Below are positions 12,387-25,492 of a stretch of 64,000 nt of DNA, piece by piece (the first letter of the stretch is position 1; each line of letters opens with the position of its first letter). The stretch is from Hydractinia symbiolongicarpus. Taxonomy: Eukaryota > Cnidaria > Hydrozoa > Anthoathecata > Hydractiniidae. The notes beneath the pieces are model-generated. The model was given only the letters and a program-made list of their open reading frames with translations. It was not told the DNA's origin and did no database searches. The stretch covers positions 23,557,650-23,621,649 of the forward strand of contig NC_079887.1 in NCBI RefSeq assembly GCF_029227915.1. The letters are read 5' to 3'. Both the position numbers and the translations under genes were made by a program.

Positions 12387-13833
12387 TAAAAATAAAAATA
12401 TGCAACAGGTTGAAAAATTAAAATTACGGAGATTAGACAAGAAAATTGTTGAAAATCTACTTACAGAATAGATGTGAAGAGAATCTGGAAAACTGAGGAG
12501 ATTGGTAAGTTTTGAGAAGACTTTTTGGAAACTATGAAGAATTGAGAGGTTTCGAGAAGGCATAACAACACAGAGATGAGACCTCTTTAAAGCGGTTTTA
12601 AGTAGTTAGAAAAAGTCTTCTCCTTGGAAAGAGTAATTCGTCAAGAGTATATTTAAAATTTGCGTTTAACCTCATCCTTGGCGTTTCCTGGCCGGTTTCA
12701 ATGGCCGAACGACAAGTAAGTAGAAATCTATCTCCGTTTTGCAATCAATCCATGTCTACCAATTTTGTTTGAGTGAAAACCAGTTTTTCTATTTCCAAGT
12801 ATTTTTAATCGTTTAGAATCTCCACCACAATACCTCATCAACAAAAAAGTTAAAAATGACCAAATTTTTGCTGTAGTGTACTTTTTTCTTTACTTTCTGT
12901 ACTTTTAACCGACTTTATTTCACCTTTTTTTTCTAACCAAAGGTACAAATCTATTCTGGTGTATTTTTATTAACTAGAAATTTAAAAAGTTCTTTCAGAA
13001 TCTTCAACTGCTTTAAGAGCAGCGATATCGGTAAAAATGAGGTTTCTCTGCACTCAATACCAAACAAACAAGCAAAAAATTTCGTAAGGCATTTAGGTTA
13101 AGTAAAACAGCATTGCTCTTGGATCTGAAGCAACAATAAGTTGTTAAAATTTGTTATTAAAAATAAGATTCTGACAGTTACTAGTAAGCCCTTTAGTAGA
13201 AATATAGTCAATGTAATAATTATTTCTATTTTAAAAATTCCTTATCTTTAAAGCATTTGCATATTTACAATTTTGCTGCGTCTTTACTTGTGGTTAAGCA
13301 AGAGATCGCGATGATACGAATTTTTTATTGTTGCGTAGGTTATTTTGATTGTGGAGAACACTACGTTGGAGTTATTGTGGCTCTATCTCTCCTCGAGTTT
13401 GCCCGAGATTCGCTCCATGATGGTAAAAATATTATCAACATGAAATGGACAATTTCATTACCTAGGGACTCTTGTCGTGGCGATAAATTTAAGTAATTCA
13501 TGACGCACCATCCACAAACCAAAATTAAGATAAACACACAAAAAAAAAAACGGCTAAAAAGTTCATTCGCCTATTTCTTTCGAACGACGCATAAATAAGC
13601 AAATGCTAAAAATGAGCCGATCTTTCTAACTTTGTTGACCTTCACAACGTTTCCTCAATTCAAGCCACCTCAACAAAAAACAATCATGATTCAAACAGCC
13701 TTTATCATCCAGGATGCCATATCTCATTATTTATACTTTTTATGTGAGCACAAACACGTCCATTAAATCGTAGTTCTTATGAATTGACCTAAATGTTCAC
13801 GCAACCAAAGAATCCCAGCAAACGAACAAGATA

Positions 13834-13860
13834 TTGATTGATTGATTGATTGATTGATTG
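13834..13860. repeat. (TGAT)n microsatellite
   Basis: About six to seven tandem TGAT units just downstream of the CLYBL stop codon, probably in its 3' untranslated region. Confidence 0.9.
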
Positions 13861-13877
13861 TGCATTAATGCCTTCAC

Positions 13878-16800
13878 CTATGTTTTAGAGATGACATCAG
13901 CAAGGTTAAGCACGTTGATAGCTTGTTTCACGGATGGCATATCAATCATCGTTCCACGAAACGAAAATGCACCCTGAAAGACAATTAATTTTATTATTTG
14001 TTATTTTTATATGCATAACGCTTATAGGCAAATAGTGGGAATTTTTAAGCATACGATAAGCATATCTCTCTGCTTTGAGAAATCCTTTTGATATCTGTTC
14101 TTCTGTCATATTTACAGTTTTTTTCTTTTTTTTTCTTATACACATTAAAAATAAAGTAACACGATTATATGTTCTCGACATGCTCCTGCTTAATTTTACC
14201 TTATGTTTTATCACTGTTTTTTTAAAACTAAAAACAGGATTATTTTATCATATCAATATTTAATTTTTAAATTAATTCTCCAAAAACATAAATTGCATAA
14301 CCACATCCGAGCATGATTCGGATTTTCACTTGCTTATGAAAAGCATGCCTATCAAAGTTTTTACCACTAACAAAAACCCTGAAAAATTCCCTCGTGTTTT
14401 TCTCAAGTCATAGGCACCCTAAAGAAGGTGCAGATTGCTAACTTAAAAAGCTAAAAAAAATACACAAGCAAATAGACCAACCTTTCCCGTTTTTTGGTGT
14501 TGCTCAAACTCCTCCACAAGTTCTCTTGAATAGTCAATTTTTTCCTGGCTTGGTGAAAAATTGTCATTCACAATATCTATTTGAGCAGGATGAATGACTT
14601 GCTTGCCTATAAATAGAAGTTACACAAAGTAATTATGTTAATGCTAAAAACTTGCCTTCGTAATAAAAAATAAAGGCATGTTTTTTAACCTAGTCTATCA
14701 TACCAATTCTGTGATCCAGTTTTGCTCGTGTAAACAATGCTTTAGCATGAAACACCAATTACGTTTAAAGCGTTCTCACTAGACTTGGACATAAACGAGA
14801 TTAGCCGTTTTTTAATTCGAAAATCGCAACTACAACCAATCGAGAATCTATAAGTAACACGCATTTCTATTTTTTTTTCACTTTTATGACTTAATGGGTT
14901 TCTTGGTTAATTTTGGTGGGGAATAATAGGTAGGTATTATTACAAATATTTATACAGGATATGTTCTGCCCAGATTGCTAAAACGGCCTGTTTATAAACA
15001 GGTCGGCCGGATTATGTACGTATGGTCCGATTATGTTTTCTTCGCCCTGATTATGTCGTGATGACCGGATTATGAATGCTGATATAATGTCTGGCCAGGT
15101 AGGCTGTGATTGGGATTTTCTTCGAACTTTTGTTAATGAAACATTCTCTGCGAGATAGAACACCATTGAAAATTAAGCATAGCGAAAAAATAGTCTCGCC
15201 GTAATTCTTAGTATAAACTCCTCTTGTGAGTATATTTCAAAATAACATACTTTGAAGTAACTAAATTTCATGGAACCTAAATTATTCGTTTTACAGGAAT
15301 TAAGTTTGGTGAAAAGTTAATAAACTTGCGAATTCCAAAAAACGAAATTTCGTTTCATTTGAGAACAACAACTACTTTGCCACCAGGGCTATTTGCTTGT
15401 CAGAAGTGATGACAAATGATATAAAAGCCAATCAGCCCCGGTTTATGTTCGTTCTATAAGTGAGAAATAATATAAAACATAAGCCGGCCTGCCCCAATTT
15501 CTCTTATATGGCATGGGTTGACCCGTAGCTGTGCTGGAAGACACTTACTAAATATGGCCGCGCTGTGCTCCGAACCACGGATTTTTTTATTGCGAAGCGA
15601 ACTCCATAATCAAAGGTCACGCGCCACGGTATGTGTCTTATTTGGCATAAATACCACAACTTTCGTGCTAAAAGTAACCGAATCTTGAAATATCGCTTTC
15701 TGTTTTTCAAAATTATGTCTGCTACTATAAAAATAATCACCAATTACTTATTTCTTTTTGCAAATTTTCTCATAACGAAATGATTTTTTTTTAGTTCCAA
15801 AAATTTCTCACATTGTAGTGCTAAATTTATTCTAAAATCTCAATGGTTTAGTTTGACTGCACCAACTCAGATAAACAACAGACACCGAAGGATTAATAAA
15901 AACATGGCTAACCTGTAAATCCCATTTTTGCACCTTCTTCTGACTGCTGCTGCAAACCACGCAAATCTATAATAAAAATCTTTTCGAATCATGCGCAATA
16001 TAACTTTATTGGTCCGAACGGAGAGGTACGCAATGAGAGATGAGAGGAATTTACTTTTGAAATCGCAGATTAACTAGCTAAACATTTTTTTTCTGCATTT
16101 CTTATCATAGGTAAACATAAGTTATCCAAGGAAAACATGAGGCTCCTTTAGCGTTTTGCATTTCTTCTTGTTTTCCCTGTCATGCCGTTTGTAGTGAAAA
16201 CAGTTATTACCACTTACGGGTTCACTCGGCGAGTAATTGATTTATTGCAAACGCTGAATGCTTACCTTTAACATTAAGCAGAAGTAGAAGAACTTAAAAG
16301 GCTTACCTTTGAAATCAATATCAACCATATCAATCGCTTGCAGACCAAATCCCTTGACAAGCATCACAAAATATTGTCTTGCAAACAGGAGTTCTTTCGC
16401 GTCCTTTGTTCTTGTTCCACCTGAAGATAGATAATACAAACAAATTGTTGACTCCAAAGGGAACGAAAATGAACTATTTCAAAACAGTTGTGAAACCATT
16501 ATTTCAGTAACGTTAACTGTCTGTTGTGTACCCTTTTTTCTGCTGAGTTTCTACCCTCAGTGGTTAAATTAACTTTTAGCATAGAAACAATATATCAATA
16601 TGGAGAGAAGTAAAGATGCAACGTTTGTGAAGTTTGAAAATAACAATTTCATTAACATGCACAGATATAAAACAAAAACAAGAAGTTTGATTGCATAAAT
16701 ATTTTATGTATATTAAAAAATAAAGTGATGGATTGAAAATATGTCATATAAAAAATACAAAAATTTTTGCAATTCTATGTAAAAATTGCACAAATTTATA

Positions 16801-19748
16801 CCCTGCATCACTTTAATAAATACCACGCATTCTTACAACAAAATAAATGCTAAAACGTTCAAAGGTCCTAAAGTAACCCTAAAAAGTATCTGTTTGGGGT
16901 AAAATAAAACATCCATGATTAAGAAATATTCAAATTAAAAGTTTCGTTACAGCCGTAAAATACCTTTAGCATTTACTTTCAAAACTTGCAAAGTACAATT
17001 ACTTCCAATATTTTTTTATGTATTTTTATTCTAGCAATTTTTATTCTTTTGAGGTACTTGTAATATTTTTTACTAATTTATAGAAATAATGGTAGTAATA
17101 GTTTCGTGAGAGTAAGGAGATTTTTAGGAACATATGCTGGAGTTTACTTCATTTTTGTGTGAGATATTGGTAGACACAAAGACATAAAATCAACACATAT
17201 ATTTTCCATAAAAGTAAAAGTAAAAAATAAATCCTTACCAATATGCTTGCTAAATAGTCATCGGAGCCAAATACAAAACATTCGAATTTTAAATTAGCAT
17301 CCTCTTTGCAGGCTTCCTCAAGAATGACACGCAGATCTAGAAGCCCTTTCGGTGTCTCTGATTGACCAATCACCTTTATAATAGGTCCTCCGTTTGAACC
17401 TTCACCAAGGTGTTTCTTTGATTCATGCTTTAGCTAAAAAAGAAGACAAAACTGTAGTGACTTGTTTTATTGGTCTAACTCTGTGTTGTGAAAATTAGCA
17501 GATAAGTGCATATATGATTATTTCAGTTGCCAAGTTTTTTTTACACCTGAACCTCTTCCTTTCAAAATAAAAAGTTGCCATCGTGTTTCTATTAAACTTT
17601 GCACTTCGGAATATTAAATTTTACGTTTTAAAAATACATACCCATTTAATCTGTTCAACAGATTCTATTTTAGGAACCATTAAAGCCTGTGGTAATGTAG
17701 CTCCACATAAAACTGATTCTAAATCATCCAAAGCAAATGAACTGTCTATTGAATTAATTCGTACAGTGGATTCACTTCTTCCAAAACTTAAGCTTGGTAA
17801 AACTTCCTGGATTGTTTGTCGACATACATCCTACAACAAAAACCTACATAAATAACAGCTTTGTGATACATACTGTGTGCAAGCATGAAGGTAGGTATAA
17901 AGAAAGATATGGAACTATTTTTTTACTATAGGAATTATCGGTGACCAGATCAGTTGAAAACCTATTCATGATGTCTGTGAGCCATTGGATGTTACATGGA
18001 GTAGCCTGATAGAGTGTGGACCCTAATTGGGTCTGCGTAGCTCAAAATAAACACCACATATCTAAGGCATGACCCCTCCTGGAAATAATAGACGGGGTAC
18101 ATCCCTCAATATTTTTTAGGCTAACCATGTAAAATATGACCCCTTTTCTCTCTTCCATTGTGCTGCAGCTTTTACATGCATATGGATTTCAGTCCATGGA
18201 TTGGATTAAACTGCTTCACGATTACATCACTGTTGCTAACCTCTTGTGAGATCACTGTGTCATTCAACTGTTTCATGAAACATGTGGTTCAAGCTGTTGG
18301 GAAAAGAGCGTGTAAACAGTTAAAAACTAGTTTAAATTTAAAAATTTAATACACTTGGGAATACTTGGTATTTTCAAAACAAGGAGATCAAAATTTACTA
18401 GATATTTTACAAAGTTGATTATTCTCACAGATCTTTTGGGAAGTCGAAATAGGTCTGATTTTTTTAGTTGGGCCTGCCTCCAGATTTGACAGCCATTATG
18501 TTATAGATGAAAATTGAAGAAGGCTGCCTGGATAGACTTTAGAAATGATCCTTGCATATATATAGTGCCTTAATTTTGATAGAATTTTGCTTATTTGAGA
18601 TAATTTTGGTTTTAATTGCACAATAAGTTGGTTACCATGAATGGTGTTCATCTAAAAAGAAACAACAAGATATTTCACTTGGCTTACTGGGTTTATTTTC
18701 TGCCCACTTACTCTGAAGCTAAATGTGTAATGTTTTTAATAGTTATTGATTTAATTATTCTATAACTTCTTGTTTTCTAGGGTGCATGCATATATCCATA
18801 AGTCTCTCAAATATTTCTCAAATATATAGGTCAAGAGCACAGTAAGAGCTCTTAATCTGTTTCAAGAAAATTTATTTTAAACACTAGGTTTTTGAGTATG
18901 TTAATTGAAAGAAATGGGAATGCTGATAATTTGTGCAAGGTGATCCTAAATAGAATTTATTACGTTTCCACCTGCTATGTATTTACTGATATTATTCTAT
19001 AAAATATATTACCAATTTAAAATTGAGTGTGTCCACATCATATCAAGATAAGAATACATACCCATTTGTCAATGTTGCTGTAGTTTTCAAGATGCTGATG
19101 TGTCATTTTGCATGGATACATCAGACATTTAAGTTTACACCAAAACATTTTATTTTTCGACAAGTATGTCTTTTGTCACGCTTTACAATTTTTCCTAGAA
19201 AGGTGGGGAAGGGCGGTGGGGGTCCTGCCTTCAGGAAATATTCTGCAACAGGGTGAACACTAATAAAATGAGAACAAAAGTAATTACGATCAGAAAAATT
19301 ATGAAATGAGGAGAAATTAAGGAATAGCTAAAATTTCAATTTTTTCAAGTACATTTAAGTACTTTCAAGTAGATTTTTTTTCTAAGAAGGAGTGTTCAAC
19401 CTGTGTAAAACATGATCTCTCTTTTTAGGTGTAGCTAGCATATTCAGACTATGTGCACTAACTTTTGCTCTAAAACGAAACGACTGAAACTAAAGTAGTG
19501 AGGCCATGTGTTGAAAAAAAAACATCATCACTATTACCTTCATATTTAATGCAACGCCATCTTCGCAATCTAAAACGACAACATCAGCTGGGCAATCCAG
19601 AAGCTTTTTCAATCTTTTTCGTGTCATTCCCTGGCACATACAAAACTGATCTTCTTGGACGGAAACCAGAAGATTTTGACAACTTACGAAATGCAAGTTT
19701 ATCTGCTATTTTTCCACCAGCGATAATTGTCCTAAATTTTGTTATCAT
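13878..19748 (-). CDS. CLYBL: Citramalyl-CoA lyase, mitochondrial (CLYBL), with two frame breaks
   Basis: Seven exons on the minus strand: 19748-19538, 17830-17642, 17433-17239, 16420-16307, 15966-15913, 14606-14482, 13973-13878 (stop TAG). CLYBL is the mitochondrial lyase that splits citramalyl-CoA to pyruvate and acetyl-CoA, clearing itaconate-derived CoA thioesters that otherwise harm the B12 cofactor. Recognisable family segments in order are RRSVLYVPGND, VVVLDCEDGVA (acid Mg-binding strand), STVRIN, LMVPKIES, CFVFGSDDYLASI, GFGLQAID and KQVIHPAQIDIV. The N terminus (MITKFRTIIAGGK) is basic and suits a transit peptide. Exon phases agree throughout only if one extra base in the GGG at 19590-19592 and two extra bases (AT) near 17243 are set aside; the resulting length, 326 codons, is close to the vertebrate protein. 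As written the gene is frameshifted twice: assembly errors, or a very young pseudogene. Confidence 0.88.
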
Positions 19749-20145
19749 TATCAAAAGCGTTGTTAAAAGTAAAACAACAAAAACCTAAAAATCAACGTGC
19801 AATTTGTTATTATTATTGTTTCGTGTAGCTGTACACAAAATGTGACACCCTCCGTTTTTAGCGAAAAAGCACTGGGAAGGAGGATTGCAAACCTTAATAA
19901 TTGGTTTGCTGTCACATGCATCCATAAGGGTGTTTTAAAAGTTTGATGTTTATTTTCGTGTTGTGTTGTGTTGTTGGAAAGAAAGGATGATTTCTTACTT
20001 TTATCTTAATCTATTATTTGTACTTTATACCTACTCTTTTCTATGAGAATATCTGTAGCCCGTACGCTTTCTTTAAGCCTAGTTCCCACCAAATGCGTTT
20101 ATTATTACAGTCTAGATCAGATTGGAAGAGGGTCATTAATATACC

Positions 20146-20208
20146 CCGTCCAACCCATGCTAGCATGGAAAACGGACGTTAAGCCGAGAATGATGATGAT
20201 GATGATGA
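20146..20208 (+). repeat. Retroposon 3' tail with palindromic CCATGCTAGCATGG
   Basis: CCCGTCCAACCCATGCTAGC followed by ATGGAAAACGGACGTTAAGC and a (ATG)n tail. The 14-bp palindrome, the GGACGTTAA box and the simple-repeat tail look like the 3' end of a SINE or LINE. The 5' extent is uncertain, perhaps from about 20050. I recall the same tail as abundant in cephalopod genomes. Confidence 0.55.
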
Positions 20209-22297
20209 AATGTGTTTTTTCACGGAGTTGGCGGATTATACGCTAAATAGCTTTAAATCAATCCAAGTATCTGAGCACAAGTCAAAGATGTTGCCATTAT
20301 GATGGTTTTCCAAGTCGTAAAGCTTCTTTAAAAAGGAGTTTAGTCCCAAGATACTTAATCTAAACAATAATTAGAAATTTCAAGAAATATTTCATGCAAC
20401 CTTAATGAAACATCGATGCTGGATGAAAATTTTGTGTCCAATCAGGCTAATCTTGTGCCTATTTTTTTGTCAATTTAAAACAGGTTCACTCAGTGTTTAA
20501 AAAATTATTGGCAGGACCCTGAACGTTAAGTGATTATGGATACGAAAATAGACTTTCCTTTCCTTGTAATTCTATTTGTATTAGCAAGAAGGTTTTCTTT
20601 AAAATTAAGGAAATTAATTAACTTTATTATGCTTTACGAATATTTTTGTGATCAGGTCTTTCTTTTGCTAGACTTTATAGCGTTTACTCAATTGTGAGAA
20701 TAATAAATACAAATTTTGTTTTGCAATCATCACACAATTTTGTTATAATCATATAAATTAGATTAACTGAGTGTTTGGAAATCAGGAAATAATTTTTAGA
20801 CATGATTCTAGATGCAGAATAAGTGGGGGTATAAATATGGTCAGACTTTCCATTTTCGGGAATTTTATTATCCATAGGGGTTCTCTAAAAGAAAGGGAAT
20901 GTATATTAAACATTTTATCATGTTGACATTCCACCTTTGATGCTTTTTTGGCCAAAATTGTTACATTAGACCATTCTTATGCCATGACTTGTGACCTTCA
21001 TTGTATTATAAAATTAGTAACTACAAATTTAATAAAATCTCACATTTATTTTAATTGATATATACATATTTTATATAAAGCTTGTAGTATAACAATTTTA
21101 CGTAGTAAGTATTGATAAAACTCATGTGACAAACAGATAAACTCTTGCTTATAATTATTTTTGTTTATAATCTCACACCACTTTATCCAGCAATGTCAGA
21201 ACTCTTACTGGCCAATTGAAATTTAACTCAGCCTTTTTAGCAAACACCAGAATAACTAATAACTCTGGTTTCTGTGCATACAAAAGAGTCTGCTATAATT
21301 GTCAACACCTTTATTTCCACTTCTGGAATTAACTTTCAACTCTTGCTACCTGCCTTGCTTTAATGACGAAATATAAAACCATTAAAGTTTATCTTGTAAC
21401 ACTCTCATATTGGACTCCAGTGTTATTAGGGGCCTAACAAATATGAATAGACTATGCGTGCTACGCTAGGAAGTTTGATAAGGCTATATGTGGCATTACT
21501 TGGATTAATGGCATTTTGGCCTTTTGCGAGTATCAGAGTACATCTTTCCTACCAAACACAAAATGATATATATTTTAGTTTAAAGGACAATAACATTCCT
21601 TACATTAATATCAAAAGTACAACAATCGATCCACTTTGAGCCGGCTTTAAGATCAATTTAGCCAGGATTTGTGGACGCCTTTGTCCCATGAATGTATTTG
21701 CTCATTACTTGTCATTTTGAGGTTGCACCCTGGCCCCTGGTTTATTTTGCAAAGCAGTGATTTTGTGGCCTGGAAATATGTCAGTGCCACGCTTAATGTA
21801 TATATTCCTAAAAGGTTGGTCTAGCGACTGTTATTGCAGATATATTCACTTAAGTACAAGGTTTTAGAAAACTGGTGTGTAATGTTAATAAGATCACTGG
21901 GCTATGAAATGTGAATGTGCCCAGTGGCAGCGTTCTCCAAGTATCTTGTGTACAGAGGTACCCATTGTGGTCCCTGGTTTGTCCTATTCACGGTAGAATT
22001 TGTCACAAGAAGATTGGTTTTTGCTTTTTTAAAAAATTAGTGTTATAGACAGCCTTGACCTCAAAAAACATTGGCAAGAGCGTCCTGTGCTATACCAGAT
22101 TCCACAATTAAGATTATAGAAGGACGGTCCAGTAATTTTTACCATCGATGTATGCATCTCCCAGACAGAGTTCTTAAGAATTGGTGTTCAAACAAGGCTA
22201 ACCTAAAAGACGTGCTTAAGTTGTGGGATATATACGTTTTGTATAACATTTATAACAACATTGTGTAGTTGTGTTGCTCTTTATGTGTATATCAGAG

Positions 22298-22676
22298 AGT
22301 AATGAGATGCTGTGGTAGACATCCAAGCTTGTCGTTCCATTGAAGTGCATTATGATAAAATGATGATGAAATGTTGTGGTAGACATTCAACCTTGTGGTA
22401 CTATTGAAGTGCATTATGACAAAGAGAATGAGATATGCCATTGAAGGCATTCAAGCTTGTTGTACCATTGAAGTGCATTATGATGAAATGCCGTGGGAGA
22501 CACGCACAATGGAGTGCGGCCTAGATTACATGTCTTTGTGAGTGTGTCATACCATTGAAGTGCATTATGATGAAGAGAATGACGAGATATGTCATGGGAG
22601 ACACTCACAACGGAGTGCAGCCAAGATGTTCATGTCACTGTGAGTGTCTCATACCATTTAAGTGCATATGATGGGG
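22298..22676. repeat. Diverged tandem repeat with ATTGAAGTGCATTATGA
   Basis: The motif CATTGAAGTGCATTATGA recurs at about 22337, 22401, 22465, 22553 and (diverged) 22655, with intervening GGTAGACATTCAA or GGGAGACACTCACAA blocks. Unit length is about 60-90 bp and irregular. Confidence 0.75.
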
Positions 22677-23715
22677 TTAGTACTGTTTTTGTATCTGCAC
22701 ATGTATCTGTCCTGCATGTTATTGTTTAATCTTATTGGCTGGCATCCCAATCCATGCCCCAAATATACAATTGTGTTCCAATGCGAAGGATGTTGTATGA
22801 ATTTATTTCACAATACAATGTTCTCTACTATTATGATGTGTTTTTACTGAGGAACCTCAACAATTAATCAACAATTAGTCACAGGTGGTAAGCTTTAAGA
22901 GTAGACTTTAGTGTCAGTTGTTTTTTTTACTTTTAATTTTTGATCATTACAATCTGCATGTGCAAATTCATTGTTTTTCATGAAAATCAAAACATGTTGC
23001 AACTTTTCCTTCTCCACTGTAGTGCCTGTCATATACTCGTGTTACTATACAAAAACTGGCTGGAGTTTTTTTGGGGGGTAAGATTCATACTCAAGTGGCG
23101 AGAACTGAATTTTTGTTGTAATTTAAAGGCCACTTTAGTCACAGTACCATGAATTAGTTTAAGCAACACTGATACTGCTTCCTGCGTCAGAAAATCCTCT
23201 ATCTGCATCCAACCAGCACTTGTGACCAATGTTGCCAACTTAACAGATATATATTAAATATTTTATTTTCCAATGTCATTGTTTATGGTTGTGTAATGTT
23301 GCCAATGCTATTTTTTCCTGTTTGCACTTGTTCGTGTAAACATAAGCAACATACTGTACACACTAAAAGGCATGTTACCATAGAACAGGCTAGAATAATT
23401 AGAACAAGCTGGGATATGAAATAACTTTGAACAGGCAAGAACAACTTAGGAACAAGCTAAAACAAGCTAGCACAGCCTGGGAGCATGCTGAAATGTGTCA
23501 GAACATTGGCTAAAAAAACCAGGTCTTTTTGTATTCTCTTGTCCATGGAGGTCATACGACCTCTCATGGTGGCCACACACCACCTGAAATCTATATTTAT
23601 AACCTAAGAAAACGAAGAGTTCTAAAGTCTTATAACCTTAAATTTTTATGTATATACTCATTATTGTTTTTACTTTTATTATTAAAGATATACATAGGTA
23701 AATATTTATCATAGC

Positions 23716-23830
23716 ACATCCGTATTTGCCGCACATAGTGTAGTGGGATCGTCTGAGGCTCCCAATTCTGGGACTGTGGATTGAATCCTGCTCACTGTCA
23801 GGCAGTATGTTAGTGATGAACAAAGTAGTT
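23716..23830 (+). repeat. Possible tRNA-derived SINE head
   Basis: A TAGTGGGATCG segment resembles a polymerase III A box and GGATTGAATCC, about 45 bases downstream, resembles a B box. The cloverleaf is not convincing, so this is more likely a tRNA-related SINE than a functional tRNA gene. Confidence 0.4.
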
Positions 23831-25492
23831 CTTCTTCAATATTATTAAAGATGTTTACCTAAGCCTCTTCAGTTTTTTATTGTTACTGCTATCAACAAGG
23901 GTCCTGCGAAGTCCTAGTGCATATGAAGCTACCAAAGTTGTGCAAACATATCAATCACTCAACTAGATAACCGCCAAAGATATCAATCCTGTTCTCATAA
24001 TGAACGCTAAGCAGAAAGGATAGATTCACACTTTTATAGTCTGTTGGACATAAATTTTGTTTTAGTGTCATGGGAAGCAGGAGTGGGAAGAGAGAGTTAA
24101 CTCCCTAACAATTTTTTTAAAATAATATTTTTTAAGAGAAAGAACATAAGAAATAACAATGTATAATGTAATTTCCCCTCTAAAACCAATTGCTATTTTC
24201 TTGGTGTCTGTGTGGAAAGCAGGATTGTTTTCTAAATATTTTCCTGTGTGAAAACCAGGCTTTTTAAAAAATAAAAATGTTCAATGTAAGACGATGTTTA
24301 TTCTTTAGTATGTATAAACAACAAGCCACAGATATCATGTGACCTCATGGTAGACAAAGTTGTTAAAATTTTTTTTTTTGAAAAAATAAAGTAGTTTTAA
24401 TGCTTTTTAGATCTAGTGCTTTAAATAGAAGCAAAGTGTAAAGAAACAATGGCAATCATTGATATTGTTGTTGAATAATGGCTAACATAATATTGCAACC
24501 AAAAGGATGCAGAGTTTTCCACAGGAACATTATTGACCCTTTAAGTTATTTGCAAATGTTTAAAAAATTCTGTTTTTGCACATTTTTTATACTGACAGGC
24601 AAGGAAAGGCAAATTGGTTAGTCACCTTAATTTTTCGATTTTAAGGAATAAAAGAACTATAGCATTGGTTTTCCTTAACTATTTTCTTCTTTTTTAAGTT
24701 TTAAATATTTCAGTGCTAGTTGTTCCATCATCGTTTATGTATTGTATTTTTTTGTATTATATGCACGTGTCCATATTCTAGTTAATGGAAATCAAAGCAT
24801 TGTGTCATACCAAAACTTATCTATGTATTCAATGTATCATAATTTGAAGAAATGGACTAAACACATTTCACCTATAGCATTTGTAGGCATCACTCAATGT
24901 GGTGTATGTGAGGGGGGCTGCAGATAATTTTGCTGAATTTCTTTTTCGACATTTGTGAAATCCTTAAAATGTTTTTAAAGTTTTGTAATGCATATGCATG
25001 CATGGACACAAAAAGCTTTGCTTAACCTTTATTTAGGGATTTTCAGAACTACAAAGTACAAAATTGATTTTTTTACACCTATTCTCTTCTGTTTTTAAAA
25101 ATAAGTTGCTAGAATTTCAGTATAATTTTCCTAGTTTTACTAGATTTTGGTCTAGATGTGTACTTATACACAAGGATGTCGATATCCTGTGCTGCATACA
25201 GAAATAGAATTAGTGCATATTTTAAAAAATATCAGGATTAGGAAACCATGTTTAATTTCTTATTACCGTGAGGCAAGTTTGACTGTGAACCCCATTCTGA
25301 CACTGTATTTTTCTACAGATATGCCTGTCTGAAGCACCTTACATTAGTTCGAACTAATTTCATCAGGCAAAATTTTTGGTTTTCACTGTTGTTTCTAGCG
25401 AGGCAGCACTTTTATCTCCATTTGAAAATTATATTTATTTCTCTACATCACTAAAAATGTGCACCTTCTTATATTGTAGAACATCAAAAACA

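Larger units (their letters stand above)
10656..13877. other. Intergenic region between convergent genes
   Basis: Lies between the 3' ends of the Kazal-ShKT gene and CLYBL. It starts with a likely polyadenylation signal AATAAA at 10717-10722. It contains a pogo-type element end at 11198-11372, a C-rich low-complexity stretch near 12130-12190, a dispersed repeat at 12245-12386 and a (TGAT)n run at 13834-13860. Short open frames, such as 13257-13496, have no recognisable domain. No convincing gene seen. Confidence 0.6.
19749..25492. other. Intergenic region between divergent CLYBL and UPB1
   Basis: No convincing gene on either strand. It contains a repeat tail near 20146-20208, a diverged tandem repeat at 22298-22676, a tRNA-like SINE candidate at 23716-23830, and stretches with recurring ACAAGCT motifs (about 23385-23500). 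Short open frames are under 80 codons with no domains. Promoters of both flanking genes must lie in it but no core motif stands out. Confidence 0.6.

Noticed and set aside
12700-13440. Possible two-exon gene starting MAERQ at 12701 with a GTAAGT donor
   Set aside because: The candidate second exon near 13339 has no recognisable domain in any compatible frame.
23716-23830. Functional tRNA gene
   Set aside because: A- and B-box-like motifs are present but the arms do not pair into a proper cloverleaf; a SINE head is more likely.
25376-25492. N-terminal extension of beta-ureidopropionase
   Set aside because: The frame is open but begins at a non-ATG codon, has no family similarity, and crosses a probable leader acceptor; start at 25493 gives the family length.
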